Shown here: positions 52,861 through 61,953 of the stretch, piece after piece
Numbering within the stretch: position 1 is the first letter of the stretch
How the letters are laid out: every line of letters starts with the position of its first letter
Origin: Flavobacterium sp. MC2016-06
GTDB lineage: Bacteria; Bacteroidota; Bacteroidia; Flavobacteriales; Flavobacteriaceae
Assembly (NCBI RefSeq): GCF_009711165.2
Contig: NZ_WMID02000021.1
Span: forward strand, 1-64,000
DNA length: 64,000 bases
Direction: 5' to 3'
Position numbers and translations under genes: made by a program
Notes under the pieces: generated by a model
The model's input: only the letters and a program-made list of their open reading frames with translations
Database searches by the model: none
Told to the model about the DNA's origin: nothing

Positions 52861-54762
52861 TTATAGCGTTTCTTCCAGCCATTTAAAAAATTCACCTTGC
52901 CAAACTTGAGCATTTTGAGGTTTAAGAACCCAGTGATTTTCGTCGGGGAAATAAACAAATCTGCTTTTAATTCCTCTTAACTGCGCAGCCTGAAAAGCTT
53001 CTTGTCCTTGCCCGATTGGCACACGGTAATCTTTTCCGCCTTGAAAAATTAAAATAGGTTTATTCCAGTTTTGTACTAAAGTAGCAGGATTAAAAGTAGT
53101 GTATGCTTTTTGCGCAACAGCATTGTCTTTTTCCCAATAAGCACCGCCAAAATCCCAGTTGTTAAAGAAAACCTCTTCTGTAGTTCCCAACATACTTACG
53201 GTATTAAAAACACCATCGTGAGCAATAAAAGTTTTGAAACGGTTTTTGTGAATTCCAGCTAAATAAAACACAGAATATCCGCCGTAGCTTGCGCCAACAC
53301 AACCCAAACGAGCTTTGTCAACATAACTTTCTTTAGCAACATCGTCAATAGCCGAAAGATAATCGTCCATAACCTGTCCGCCCCAATCTTTACTAATCTT
53401 TTCGTTCCATTCAACACCATGACCTGGCATACCGCGACGGTTTGGTGCAACCACAACATAACCTTTAGCAGCCATTAAAGAGAAATTCCAACGGTAAGAA
53501 TACGATTGTGTCAATGCAGATTGTGGTCCGCCTTGGCAATATAATAAAGTTGGATATTTTTTTGAAGCATCAAAATTTGGAGGTAAAATAACCCAAACCA
53601 GCATTTTTTTACCGTCAGTAGTCGTAACGTAACGTCTTTCTGTTTTACTTAACGTTAATGTTTTGTAAGTATCTGTATTTACATTCGACAATTGTTTCCA
53701 AGCGCTTTTCTTCAAATTAAAAGAAAAAATCTCAGCAGCATGATTCATGTCTGTTCTTGTTACAATAATATCATCGCCGGCAAAACCAACTAGATCATTT
53801 ACGTCAAAATCTCCATTTGTCAATTGACGAACCTGAATTGCAATTCTAGTTAATCCCGGAAAGTTAACTTCAAAAAGTTGTTTTGTTCCGTCAACAGCCG
53901 CTACAAAAAAGACGTTTTTACCATCTTTACTCCACATAAAATGATCAACTGTTCCGTCCCAATTTGCCGTTAAGTTAGTTTTGATGCCTTTAAACTCAAC
54001 AATAAGATCATTTTTATCAGCCTCGTAACCGTCACGTTTCATTTGTAACCAAGTCAAATTTCCTGTAGGAGAAAATTGTGGTGCCGTATCGTAACCTAAA
54101 TTATCTTCGGTTCTGTTTACCGTTTTTTGAGTTTCTAAATTGTACTCAAAAAGATTGGTGTTTGTAGAAACAGCATAAGCAGTTCCGGCTTTTTTCTTGC
54201 ACACATAAACAATGCTTTTTCCGTCTGGAGCCCAGATATAATCTTCGTCACCGCCAAAAGGTTTCTGCGGACTATCAAAAGTTTCTCCTTTTAAAATATC
54301 AATTCCGGCAGCGCCTTCTTTATTTTCTTTATAAAAAACATGATTAAATTTACCTTCGTTCCAAGTATCCCAATGACGGTAATCTAAACCATCATAAATC
54401 TGAGCATCAGATTTGTCAAGACTTGGGTAGAAATCTTTTCCTAAAACCTTATCAATTTTTACTTCTTCATTGTACACTAAAAACTTTCCATCAGGCGAAA
54501 CATTTTTGTCTTTCAAAAGTTCTTTTGTATCCTTAATTTCAGTTGCAGTTCCACCTGTTACAGGTAAAATATAAAATTTAGAATTCGACTTGTTTTCGGC
54601 TACAGAAGGTGTAGAAACCTTGAAAACAACATTCTTTTCATCTTTAGAAAGTCCGAGTGGCGTCACTCTTCCTAATTTCCATAACAATTCTGGCGACATT
54701 ACATTTTGTCCGATAGCATTTAAACTCATCATTATTAATGTTGTTACTACTACTTTTTTCAT
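52861..54762 (-). CDS. S9 family prolyl-oligopeptidase-type peptidase
   Basis: A 633-residue exported serine peptidase. Signal peptide in residues 1-18, a seven-bladed beta-propeller (about 25-380, with repeats such as LSKDEKNVVF and WAPDGKSIVYVC), and an alpha/beta hydrolase domain (about 395-633) with nucleophile Ser in GASYGGYS, Asp in GGKDYRVP and His in PDENHWV. It belongs to the dipeptidyl/acylaminoacyl-peptidase group, which trims peptides in the periplasm. It is transcribed alone, with a 255-bp upstream region. Confidence 0.92.
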   Translation of the reverse strand: MKKVVVTTLIMMSLNAIGQNVMSPELLWKLGRVTPLGLSKDEKNVVFKVSTPSVAENKSNSKFYILPVTGGTATEIKDTKELLKDKNVSPDGKFLVYNEEVKIDKVLGKDFYPSLDKSDAQIYDGLDYRHWDTWNEGKFNHVFYKENKEGAAGIDILKGETFDSPQKPFGGDEDYIWAPDGKSIVYVCKKKAGTAYAVSTNTNLFEYNLETQKTVNRTEDNLGYDTAPQFSPTGNLTWLQMKRDGYEADKNDLIVEFKGIKTNLTANWDGTVDHFMWSKDGKNVFFVAAVDGTKQLFEVNFPGLTRIAIQVRQLTNGDFDVNDLVGFAGDDIIVTRTDMNHAAEIFSFNLKKSAWKQLSNVNTDTYKTLTLSKTERRYVTTTDGKKMLVWVILPPNFDASKKYPTLLYCQGGPQSALTQSYSYRWNFSLMAAKGYVVVAPNRRGMPGHGVEWNEKISKDWGGQVMDDYLSAIDDVAKESYVDKARLGCVGASYGGYSVFYLAGIHKNRFKTFIAHDGVFNTVSMLGTTEEVFFNNWDFGGAYWEKDNAVAQKAYTTFNPATLVQNWNKPILIFQGGKDYRVPIGQGQEAFQAAQLRGIKSRFVYFPDENHWVLKPQNAQVWQGEFFKWLEETL

Positions 54763-55017
54763 AATAAAAATCTATTTTTTGTGGCGCTAAAAGTACGGAT
54801 TTTAAATTCCAATTTATTGTTAAAACTCCAATTATGAAATTCCAAATTCCAAAAGCGTTGTCTTTAAATTTTTAAGCCGTGAATTCACGAATTGTTTTTT
54901 TTGATAATCTTTGAAAAAATTTTCAGTAAAGTTTAGAATTTAGCTAAAAATTGAAATTTCTATTTTAAATTTATTTCCTAAATTGGAATTTAAAAGATTG
55001 GAATTTATTTAAAAAAA

Positions 55018-56130
55018 ATGGAACTAAGTTATTGGGAACTCAAGAATTGGTTTACAAACGTAGATTATACAATCGTTGGGAGCGGCATTGTAGGTTTGCA
55101 CGCGGGATTACGCTTACGCGAAAGATTTCCAACGGCTAAAATTCTGGTTTTAGAACGCGGCATGTTACCACAAGGCGCTAGTACAAAAAATGCTGGTTTT
55201 GCCTGTTTCGGAAGTCTTTCTGAAATTATGGACGATTTAAAAACGCATTCAGAAGAAGATGTAATACAGCTTATCGAAAAACGTTGGAAGGGATTACAGC
55301 TTTTACGAAAAAGGTTAGGAGATCAAGCCATAGATTTTAGACCTCACGGCGGTTATGAATTATTTTTAAAAGAAGATGAAAGCGGTTTTAATGAATGTGT
55401 GATGAAGCTTCCTTTTGTAAACGATATTTTAAAACCTCTTTTTAAAGCCGATGTTTTTACCAAAGAAACCGATCGCTTTGGGTTTAATAACATTCAAGAC
55501 TATTTGATTTTTAATCCGTTTGAAGCTCAGATTGATACCGGAAACATGATGCAGGAATTATTGAAACAAGCAATTGCTGCTGATATTCTAATTTTAAATC
55601 AACAAACCGTAACGGGTTATTTAGACAAAGGAAATGAAGTTGAAATTGTACTGAATGATTTTAGTTTTATTTCTAAAAAAATGCTTTTTGCAACAAACGG
55701 ATTTGCAGGAACATTAACCAATGGTGCTGTAAAACCAGCAAGAGCACAGGTTTTAATTACAGAGCCAATTCCTAATTTAGATATCAAAGGTACTTTTCAT
55801 CTGGATCGCGGTTATTATTATTTTAGAAATATAGGCGATAGAATCTTATTAGGCGGCGGCCGAAATCTAGATTTTGAAACCGAAACTACAACAGAATTTG
55901 GACAGACGAAAATTGTGCAAAATAAATTGGAAGATTTACTTAAAAATGTAATTTTACCAAACCAAGAATTTCAGATTGCCCATCGTTGGAGCGGCATTAT
56001 GGGAGTTGGAAATAGTAAAAATCCTGTTGTCTCTCAACTGTCTGAAAACGTGTTTTGTGGAGTGCGTTTAGGCGGAATGGGTGTCGCAATTGGAAGTTTA
56101 ATAGGAACAGAATTAGCAGATTTAATATAA
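55018..56130 (+). CDS. FAD-dependent oxidoreductase, DAO family
   Basis: A 370-residue flavoprotein with the Rossmann FAD motif at residues 20-25 (IVGSGIVGLHAG), followed by LVLERG and ASTKNAGFACFG. The family oxidises amines, such as glycine, sarcosine and D-amino acids. The C-terminal GVRLGGMGVAIG closes the FAD site. The stop overlaps the next ATG (TAATG), showing translation coupling with the peptidoglycan glycosyltransferase gene. The physiological substrate is unknown; a D-amino acid or proline-like amine is possible. Confidence 0.88.
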   Translation: MELSYWELKNWFTNVDYTIVGSGIVGLHAGLRLRERFPTAKILVLERGMLPQGASTKNAGFACFGSLSEIMDDLKTHSEEDVIQLIEKRWKGLQLLRKRLGDQAIDFRPHGGYELFLKEDESGFNECVMKLPFVNDILKPLFKADVFTKETDRFGFNNIQDYLIFNPFEAQIDTGNMMQELLKQAIAADILILNQQTVTGYLDKGNEVEIVLNDFSFISKKMLFATNGFAGTLTNGAVKPARAQVLITEPIPNLDIKGTFHLDRGYYYFRNIGDRILLGGGRNLDFETETTTEFGQTKIVQNKLEDLLKNVILPNQEFQIAHRWSGIMGVGNSKNPVVSQLSENVFCGVRLGGMGVAIGSLIGTELADLI

Positions 56131-56906
56131 TGGCAGCACCCAAAAAACCAGCACCAAAAAAAACTACCGCAAGTAAACCAAAGCCAAAAACGGCTTCTAA
56201 GAAATCTAATCGTTCTTTTGGAGAAAAAGTAAAATGGTTTTTTATCAAATGTCTTTTATGGTTCTTCGGACTCTCGATTGGTTCGGTGATTCTTTTTAAA
56301 TACATTCCGGTGCCGTTTACGCCGTTGATGATAATTCGAGCAATCGAAAACAAAATGGGAGGTAAAGAAGTTTACTTTGATCACGATTGGGAACCAATTG
56401 AAAAGATTTCTATGAATCTCCAAAAAGCAGTTATTGCCAGCGAAGATGGTACCTTTTTATCTCACAATGGTTTTGATTTTAAAGCACTTCAAAAAGCGTA
56501 TAAAAGTAACGAACGCGGACGCAGAATTCGCGGCGGAAGTACTATTTCGCAGCAAACGGCTAAAAACGTATTTCTTTGGCAGGGAAAAAGTTATTTTAGA
56601 AAAGGGCTAGAAGCTTATTTTACTGTTTTAATCGAGATAATCTGGGGCAAAGAGCGCATTATGGAAGTGTACCTAAACAGCATCGAAATGGGAGATGGCG
56701 TTTATGGCGCTTATGCGGCAACCGAACATTGGTACAGACGCGATGCATCTAGTTTGACACCAACGCAGGCTGCAGGAATTGCGGCAATATTGCCAAATCC
56801 GAGAAAATTTAAAGCTACAGGATCTTCAAGCTACATTAATAGACGTAAAGAAAGAATTATTCGTGAAATGCGCGCCGTTGGAAAAATCAATTACAATGGG
56901 AAATAA
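56130..56906 (+). CDS. mtgA: Monofunctional peptidoglycan glycosyltransferase
   Basis: A 258-residue GT51 enzyme that polymerises lipid II. Start chosen at ATG 56130, which overlaps the previous stop; the frame is open further upstream inside the oxidoreductase gene, but that part is not coding. A very basic Lys/Pro/Ala-rich cytoplasmic tail (1-30) is followed by a membrane helix (about 38-60). Catalytic Glu105 is in VIASEDGTFLSHNGFD. GGSTISQQTAKN and the KERIMEVYLNSIEMG motif are intact. Confidence 0.94.
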   Translation: MAAPKKPAPKKTTASKPKPKTASKKSNRSFGEKVKWFFIKCLLWFFGLSIGSVILFKYIPVPFTPLMIIRAIENKMGGKEVYFDHDWEPIEKISMNLQKAVIASEDGTFLSHNGFDFKALQKAYKSNERGRRIRGGSTISQQTAKNVFLWQGKSYFRKGLEAYFTVLIEIIWGKERIMEVYLNSIEMGDGVYGAYAATEHWYRRDASSLTPTQAAGIAAILPNPRKFKATGSSSYINRRKERIIREMRAVGKINYNGK

Positions 56907-57852
56907 AAAAGCGTTTTTGGCGCTCTTATTATTGACATCGGTTTTGATGTTCGGGCAGTCAAAAACTAAAGAAATTGGTTTTATTACCGATAATGATTTA
57001 TACACTTCGTCTAAAAATGATATGTATTATACCAATGGTTTAGAACTTTTTTATCGATTTTTATCTAAGAATGAAAACGAGAAAATCAATAAAAAAATAA
57101 CCGAATTCAGAATCGGGCAATACATTTACAATCCGAGGTTTATTAACGAAACAGCTGTAGATATAAATGACAGACCCTTTACAGGTTATCTTTTTGCCGA
57201 AGCAGGAAGAAGTTTTTTCTATAACAGCGAATCTGTTTTAAAGACCGATTTTCAGTTGGGATTTCTTGGTCCAAATGCATTAGGAAGACAAACGCAGGAA
57301 AGTTTTCATCATCTTATAGGTTATAAAAAAGTCTTTGGCTGGGAAAATCAAATTCATAATGCATTTGCTGTTCAGGCGCATGTCATGTATTCGAAGAAAT
57401 TATTTCCGAGTAAACACAATGATTTTATAGATCTAAATTTTCAGTCGGAAGCCAATTTGGGAACTATTTTTACCGGAGTTTCTACAGGATTTTTGACTCG
57501 AATTGGTTTTAAGAAACTCCTTCCAATTTACGATTCTAATTTACACGATGCTTCTGTGAGTAGATCAACTCAATACACCGTTCGTGAATTTTACTTTTAT
57601 GCAATGCCAAGTGTCAATTATCAATTTTATGATGCCACAATTGAGGCAAGTATGTTCAGCAATACAAGTCCTGTAACTTTCGATTTAGAACCGCTTCGTT
57701 TTAATGCTGAGTTTGGTTTAAAATACAGACACGACAATTTCAATATGTCGTATTCATTTATATATCGAGGCAGAGAATTAAATGATCCTAATACGAATAC
57801 CAATTCGGGATATTTTTATGGATCGATTCGATTGGGTTTTTTATTGAAGTAG
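56896..57852 (+). CDS. LpxR-family lipid A deacylase-like outer-membrane protein
   Basis: A 318-residue protein starting at ATG 56896, 11 bp inside mtgA. A signal peptide (cut near FGQSK) leads to a 12-strand barrel. The LpxR signature is visible: ITDNDLYTS and YYTNGLELFYRF near the N-terminus (catalytic Asn/Asp), and SFHHLIGYKKVFGWENQIHN (catalytic His and Glu). LpxR removes the 3'-acyloxyacyl chain of lipid A; the sequence is of the DUF2219 type, so function is inferred from motifs. Coupled to mtgA in an envelope unit. Confidence 0.85.
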   Translation: MGNKKAFLALLLLTSVLMFGQSKTKEIGFITDNDLYTSSKNDMYYTNGLELFYRFLSKNENEKINKKITEFRIGQYIYNPRFINETAVDINDRPFTGYLFAEAGRSFFYNSESVLKTDFQLGFLGPNALGRQTQESFHHLIGYKKVFGWENQIHNAFAVQAHVMYSKKLFPSKHNDFIDLNFQSEANLGTIFTGVSTGFLTRIGFKKLLPIYDSNLHDASVSRSTQYTVREFYFYAMPSVNYQFYDATIEASMFSNTSPVTFDLEPLRFNAEFGLKYRHDNFNMSYSFIYRGRELNDPNTNTNSGYFYGSIRLGFLLK

Positions 57853-57966
57853 TTTACTATAAATAAAAAGTTTATAACATAAGTTACGTTTAATTGAGGA
57901 ATTTAATCATGTATTTTTTGAAGGAAATTTTTTATATATTTACAAGCATAATATAAAAGTTTAAGA

Positions 57967-58716
57967 ATGAAAATACTTATTGATACAAATATATTTCTAG
58001 ATTTTTATCGTTCCAATAGCGCATCGATACATATTTTTAGTACTCTAATTGAAAATATAGACAAATTTATTTTAACGGATCAAATAATACAAGAATTTGA
58101 AAGAAGTAGAGAAGGCGTTATAAAAAGTGTACAGGAAAGATTTCAAATAGAATCTAAATTAGATAATTTTTCAAGTTCATATCTTCAGAACTTGCCCGAA
58201 TTTAAAAAATTAGTAGATATTCAAAGACAGTATAGTGCGCAGCAAAAGATTGTAAGTTCGAGTATTTCAGAAATTTTAAAAAACTCAGCAAAAGATCCTA
58301 TTGCAAATTATTTTAAGGAATTTGTAAATGAATCTTTAAAAAGGGATAAGGTATATTTCACTACTGATGAAATCATTAGCAAGGCTGTCAAAAGAAAAAA
58401 TATTGGCAATCCTCCAACTTCAAGTAAATTTTCCTTGGGAGATGAAATTAACTGGGAAATAATTTTAGCAAATATTCATGAAGATATTATATTGGTTGGA
58501 CGAGATAACACTTATATAAATAATCTCACTTTTTTGCAAAAAGATTTTCATAAACAAACAGGATATAATGTTGTAGATTTGACAGAAAGAATATCTGTAG
58601 CTTTAGAAAAGGCAGGCATTGAAATTACTGAAGCATTAATTAAGGAGGAAGATAAAGTAATTGAAGACTTAAAACATTATGATGAGTTTTGGAAATTTAA
58701 AGCTCAAGTAGAATAA
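57967..58716 (+). CDS. PIN-like nuclease (DUF4935)
   Basis: A 249-residue protein with a PIN-like fold. It starts KILIDTNIFLDFYR with the first acidic residue at Asp6; further conserved acids lie in the family segment SLGDEINWEIIL. PIN proteins are metal-dependent RNases, often toxins or antiphage effectors. No antitoxin is obvious upstream; the DUF1508 gene downstream is 48 bp away and may be co-transcribed. Confidence 0.82.
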   Translation: MKILIDTNIFLDFYRSNSASIHIFSTLIENIDKFILTDQIIQEFERSREGVIKSVQERFQIESKLDNFSSSYLQNLPEFKKLVDIQRQYSAQQKIVSSSISEILKNSAKDPIANYFKEFVNESLKRDKVYFTTDEIISKAVKRKNIGNPPTSSKFSLGDEINWEIILANIHEDIILVGRDNTYINNLTFLQKDFHKQTGYNVVDLTERISVALEKAGIEITEALIKEEDKVIEDLKHYDEFWKFKAQVE

Positions 58717-58764
58717 TTATCTTTGAAGCTGAAATCTTTAATAAATATAAACTAGTTACATACA

Positions 58765-59097
58765 ATGGGTAAATTTGTTATTACAAAACGAACGAATGGT
58801 GAATTTCAATTTAATCTTAAAGCAGGCAATGGCCAAACTATTCTAACAAGTGAGGGTTATACAACCAAGGCTGCTTGTTTCAATGGAGTAGAATCTGTTA
58901 AAATGAATTCGCAAGATGATAATAGATTTGACAGAAGAGAATCTTCAAATGGGCGACCTTATTTTAATTTGAGAGCCTCAAATGGTCAGATTATTGGATC
59001 AAGTGAAATGTACGAAACTGTATCGGCGAGAGATAATGGAGTAGCTTCTGTTAAAGCAAATGCTCTAGATGCTATTGTTGATGATCAAACAGCTTAA
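58765..59097 (+). CDS. YegP-like DUF1508 protein
   Basis: A 110-residue protein with two copies of the DUF1508 repeat (about 1-50 and 55-105). Each reads roughly F-x-L-K/R-A-x-N-G-Q-x-I-x-x-S-E-x-Y, followed by a helix with N-G-V-x-S-V-K. Such small dimeric proteins (YegP family) are widespread and of unknown role. It follows the PIN-like gene by 48 bp. Confidence 0.88.
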   Translation: MGKFVITKRTNGEFQFNLKAGNGQTILTSEGYTTKAACFNGVESVKMNSQDDNRFDRRESSNGRPYFNLRASNGQIIGSSEMYETVSARDNGVASVKANALDAIVDDQTA

Positions 59098-59164
59098 AAT
59101 TTTTATTTTATAAAAATTTGAAATTAAAAACAATTTTTGACAAACTAATTAAGCAGTATATATG

Positions 59165-59197
59165 AAAAAGCCACTCTATTTTTAGAATGGCTTTTTT
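59165..59197. terminator. Bidirectional terminator
   Basis: Stem AAAAAGCCACTCT / AGAATGGCTTTTT with one mismatch, between the DUF1508 gene and the convergent XRE gene. Confidence 0.8.
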
Positions 59198-59220
59198 GCT
59201 ATTATATACTAATTAGAAGA

Positions 59221-59613
59221 TTATTTCTCCTTCAATAATTTTTCTAAATATTCAACCTTTTCTTTCTCAGCAAGAACTAAACGCTCGTAAAGTTCCACAA
59301 CTTTATCAAGACGATTAAAATTGCAAGTACTATTTGGACCGAAATTACTATTTGAAACAGCTTCGTTGAAAGTATTAAAATAAGTTATCATATTTTCCTC
59401 TGAAAAGCCTTTTATCGCTTCTGCTGTTACACCAAGAGCTTTTGCTATTTCAGCAAGTTTTTCGTCGTCTATAGTTTCACTGTTTTCTATAGTCGAAATT
59501 GTTTGTTGGCTCATGCCTAAAGCTTGTGCCAAAGCTTCTTGCTTCATATCACGAAGTTCACGAATACGGCTTATTTTTCGCCCTATATGATTTGGTTTTA
59601 TTGCTGTGCTCAT
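59221..59613 (-). CDS. XRE family transcriptional regulator, second paralogue
   Basis: A 130-residue paralogue of the gene at 2270. The helix-turn-helix (RIRELRDMKQEALAQ and SQQTISTIE) and the C-terminal coiled-coil-like helix (EKEKVEYLEKLLKEK) match, with a divergent middle. Both begin in the same NHIGRxISRIRELRD frame, and their upstream DNA is similar too. No toxin gene adjoins it. Regulated genes are unknown. Confidence 0.85.
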   Translation of the reverse strand: MSTAIKPNHIGRKISRIRELRDMKQEALAQALGMSQQTISTIENSETIDDEKLAEIAKALGVTAEAIKGFSEENMITYFNTFNEAVSNSNFGPNSTCNFNRLDKVVELYERLVLAEKEKVEYLEKLLKEK

Positions 59614-60098
59614 AATTCAAAGGTATTTAAAATTCTTTTACAAAATAGTTTTTGGTAAAAAACAGGCTTGATTGATGTAAAATACAGTTTAGAGTTTGAA
59701 AAAGTAAAAATACAATTTTTCGTATAATTTTTAATTTTTTAGATTGTTTGTGTTTTTCTTTTATAATTGAGATATCTGATGCCATATTTATTAAAATAAA
59801 AAAGTCGTAATCTTAGATTACGACTTTTTAGTATTTGTTTTTATAGTAAAGTAATATTTATAATTTTCAGGGTACTAATTCAGAATATTTAAAAATGATT
59901 ACTTAAGTTCAAAAAACAAATTTGTTATTTCTGAAGATTACAAATCAATGTTTGTTTCTCTTCATTATTAATTTTAGATAATTTATTCTACAAATATATC
60001 GAGGAATGGTTTGTTAAAAAGAGACCATAAAGGTAGATGTATAATATTATAAGACATTTCTGAGTAAAAAGTATAAAGAAAGAAGTAGGCAAATGGTG
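59614..60098. other. Noncoding region with an orphan terminator
   Basis: 485 bp without a convincing gene. The left part resembles the region upstream of the XRE gene at 2674. A terminator hairpin lies at 59799. I found only a 24-codon leftward frame near 60054, too short to support. Confidence 0.5.
59799..59832. terminator. Orphan terminator hairpin
   Basis: Stem AAAAAGTCGTAATC / GATTACGACTTTTT with a 4-nt loop and T runs both ways. The closest gene end is 267 bp to the right, on the minus strand (60099), so it may end that transcript late, or mark a lost gene. Confidence 0.75.
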
Positions 60099-60659
60099 TT
60101 AATCTACTTCCATATCTTTAGATAAATCATCCCATTTTTTGTTTAGATATTCTTTTGCTTTATCTAATAACGCTGGATTTACATCGTCTGTAGTGCGTAT
60201 TTTAGTACTTAATATCGCTTTGTTATCTTCAAAAGTTATAAAAGCATGAACATTGCTGTCTCCCCAGAAAAACGGAAAAACGACTGCAATGTTTTCGCTG
60301 CTTTCACTTAAATAATTTTCCATACTGATGATAAAGGCAAACATAGGCAGCATTTCGATATAATTTTCACTAAAAAAAATCATTCCCCAATGCCATTCTT
60401 CGGCAGTCTCGTCGTAATCTGAAAAAGCAAGGGATTCTTTGTATTCCTGCCAGTCCTTGAGAATATCTTGATTATTGTCATTAGTATAAGAACGGAGCAA
60501 TTCTATAGTCAAATCCATTTTTGAATACATTTCGCGGCTTTCCCACCAATCCAGCCAATTATTATTGAGTTCTGGTTTTTCGGGAGAAGTACTTAGAAAA
60601 TTTTCTAATTGCGATTTCGTGATTTTTACTTTACAATATAAAGAGCTTAATTCGGACAT
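60099..60659 (-). CDS. Hypothetical cytoplasmic protein
   Basis: A 186-residue acidic protein with no signal or membrane segment and unusually many Trp (NNWLDWWES, EEWHWGM). The composition, an isolated position and the Trp-rich acidic surface recall immunity proteins of interbacterial toxins, but no motif supports this. Unknown function. Confidence 0.65.
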   Translation of the reverse strand: MSELSSLYCKVKITKSQLENFLSTSPEKPELNNNWLDWWESREMYSKMDLTIELLRSYTNDNNQDILKDWQEYKESLAFSDYDETAEEWHWGMIFFSENYIEMLPMFAFIISMENYLSESSENIAVVFPFFWGDSNVHAFITFEDNKAILSTKIRTTDDVNPALLDKAKEYLNKKWDDLSKDMEVD

Positions 60660-60909
60660 GATTTTGTATTGATTCTATTATTATTATTATTATTATGATT
60701 GCACAGACCGTATGCTTGTGATTTTTTTTATATCAGTATAATGAGGGATTTTTGTTGAAAACGAAATTCTCTGCGGTTGTTTTTTTTAAGTTGTTGTATT
60801 AATGATAGTTTATTGTGTTGAAGATAAAAGTCTTAGGGAGATTTATTGATAATTGAAATTCCCTCAGAGCCAAACGATTCATGAACAAAACCAACTAGTG
60901 ATTTGATTT

Positions 60910-61263
60910 TTATTTAGAAATCGCTATTAAGAAATATATAATTGAAATGATTAAGAAAATCAATCCGATAATGAGCAATATATCATCTTCTATAGTGCTT
61001 ATGTTTTTTTTAGCTAGGTAATAACGATGAAAAAGCATTCCGATTTCATAGCAAAACAGAAAAACAATCAAGGTTAGTGAACCGTATAAATTTTCTAGTC
61101 CGCCGCCGCGGCCAAATGCTCCTTCGTGGGCAAACCAGCCAATTATAATTGCAAGCGGAATAATAAACAAAGCTATTTTTATAAGAAGCGGACTTCCTTT
61201 CCAGAATAGTAAAACAATCAATATTAGAATAGGAATTAATAACCAACGCAGTAGAATTGTCAT
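60910..61263 (-). CDS. Hypothetical small membrane protein
   Basis: A 117-residue protein with four predicted membrane helices (about 5-20, 27-45, 62-82, 94-115) and a Gly-rich loop (GAFGRGGGLENL). I do not recognise the family. It is transcribed alone, 250 bp upstream of the gene at 60099 on the same strand. Confidence 0.6.
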   Translation of the reverse strand: MTILLRWLLIPILILIVLLFWKGSPLLIKIALFIIPLAIIIGWFAHEGAFGRGGGLENLYGSLTLIVFLFCYEIGMLFHRYYLAKKNISTIEDDILLIIGLIFLIISIIYFLIAISK

Positions 61264-61527
61264 ATTTTTAGCTTTTTGTTAAACTCAAGGTTTGTGAAAT
61301 ATAATTTATGGCAAATATTGTAATAACAGAAGTTAATTGTTTTAGGCTGCAAAATTTGTTTTCTTTAAGAGAATTAAAAATACTAAATAAAAATAAGAGA
61401 ATGTATTTGTTTTGTAATTCTTGAAAATTTTGAAATTAGTTTGAAGTTTGTACTTGAATTTAGAGTCTTAACTATTTGATAATAAGTTATGTGTTTTTAA
61501 TTTTTACTTTTATTTAAAATTAAAACT

Positions 61528-61704
61528 ATGGATGTTAATTGGATTGTAATAGGAATTGTAGCAGTTCTCGTTATTATTTTGATTGTTCTGACAATTAGAA
61601 AAAATCAAAAAGAGAAAAAGAAATTAACCGATTTATTAAATAATGATTTCAAAAAAGAAGCAGAAGACGAAGTTGATTTTGAAGATTCGGTTGATGAAAA
61701 ATAA
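61528..61704 (+). CDS. Small single-helix membrane protein
   Basis: A 58-residue protein: an N-terminal membrane helix (WIVIGIVAVLVIILIVLTI), then Lys-rich and strongly acidic cytoplasmic tail ending DFEDSVDEK. The sharp basic-to-acidic switch after the helix and a following terminator support a real gene. Unknown function. Confidence 0.65.
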   Translation: MDVNWIVIGIVAVLVIILIVLTIRKNQKEKKKLTDLLNNDFKKEAEDEVDFEDSVDEK

Positions 61705-61727
61705 ATAGAAATCTTTATCGAAAAAAA

Positions 61728-61764
61728 CAAAACCCTTGTAAAAGCTATATTTACAAGGGTTTTT
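61728..61764. terminator. Terminator after the small membrane protein gene
   Basis: Stem AAAACCCTTGTAAA / TTTACAAGGGTTTT, loop of about 8 nt. Confidence 0.9.
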
Positions 61765-61775
61765 ATTTTGTTTTG

Positions 61776-61849
61776 TGGAGAATATCGGATTCGAACCGAC
61801 CACCTCTTGCCTGCCAGGCAAGCGCTCTAGCCAAATGAGCTAATCCCCC
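61776..61849 (-). tRNA. tRNA-Ala (GGC)
   Basis: On the minus strand: acceptor GGGGGAT / ATTCTCC, anticodon stem-loop CTTGC-CTGGCAG-GCAAG giving anticodon GGC, T-loop TTCGAAT, discriminator A, no encoded CCA. Confidence 0.95.
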
Positions 61850-61953
61850 AATGTGATAACAAATAAAGTCATTTAATTTTCAAAAAACAAATTTCAAATG
61901 GCTTGCATCAAAATTATTTTCAAAACCGTAACTTTACAAATAAATCTATTTTT

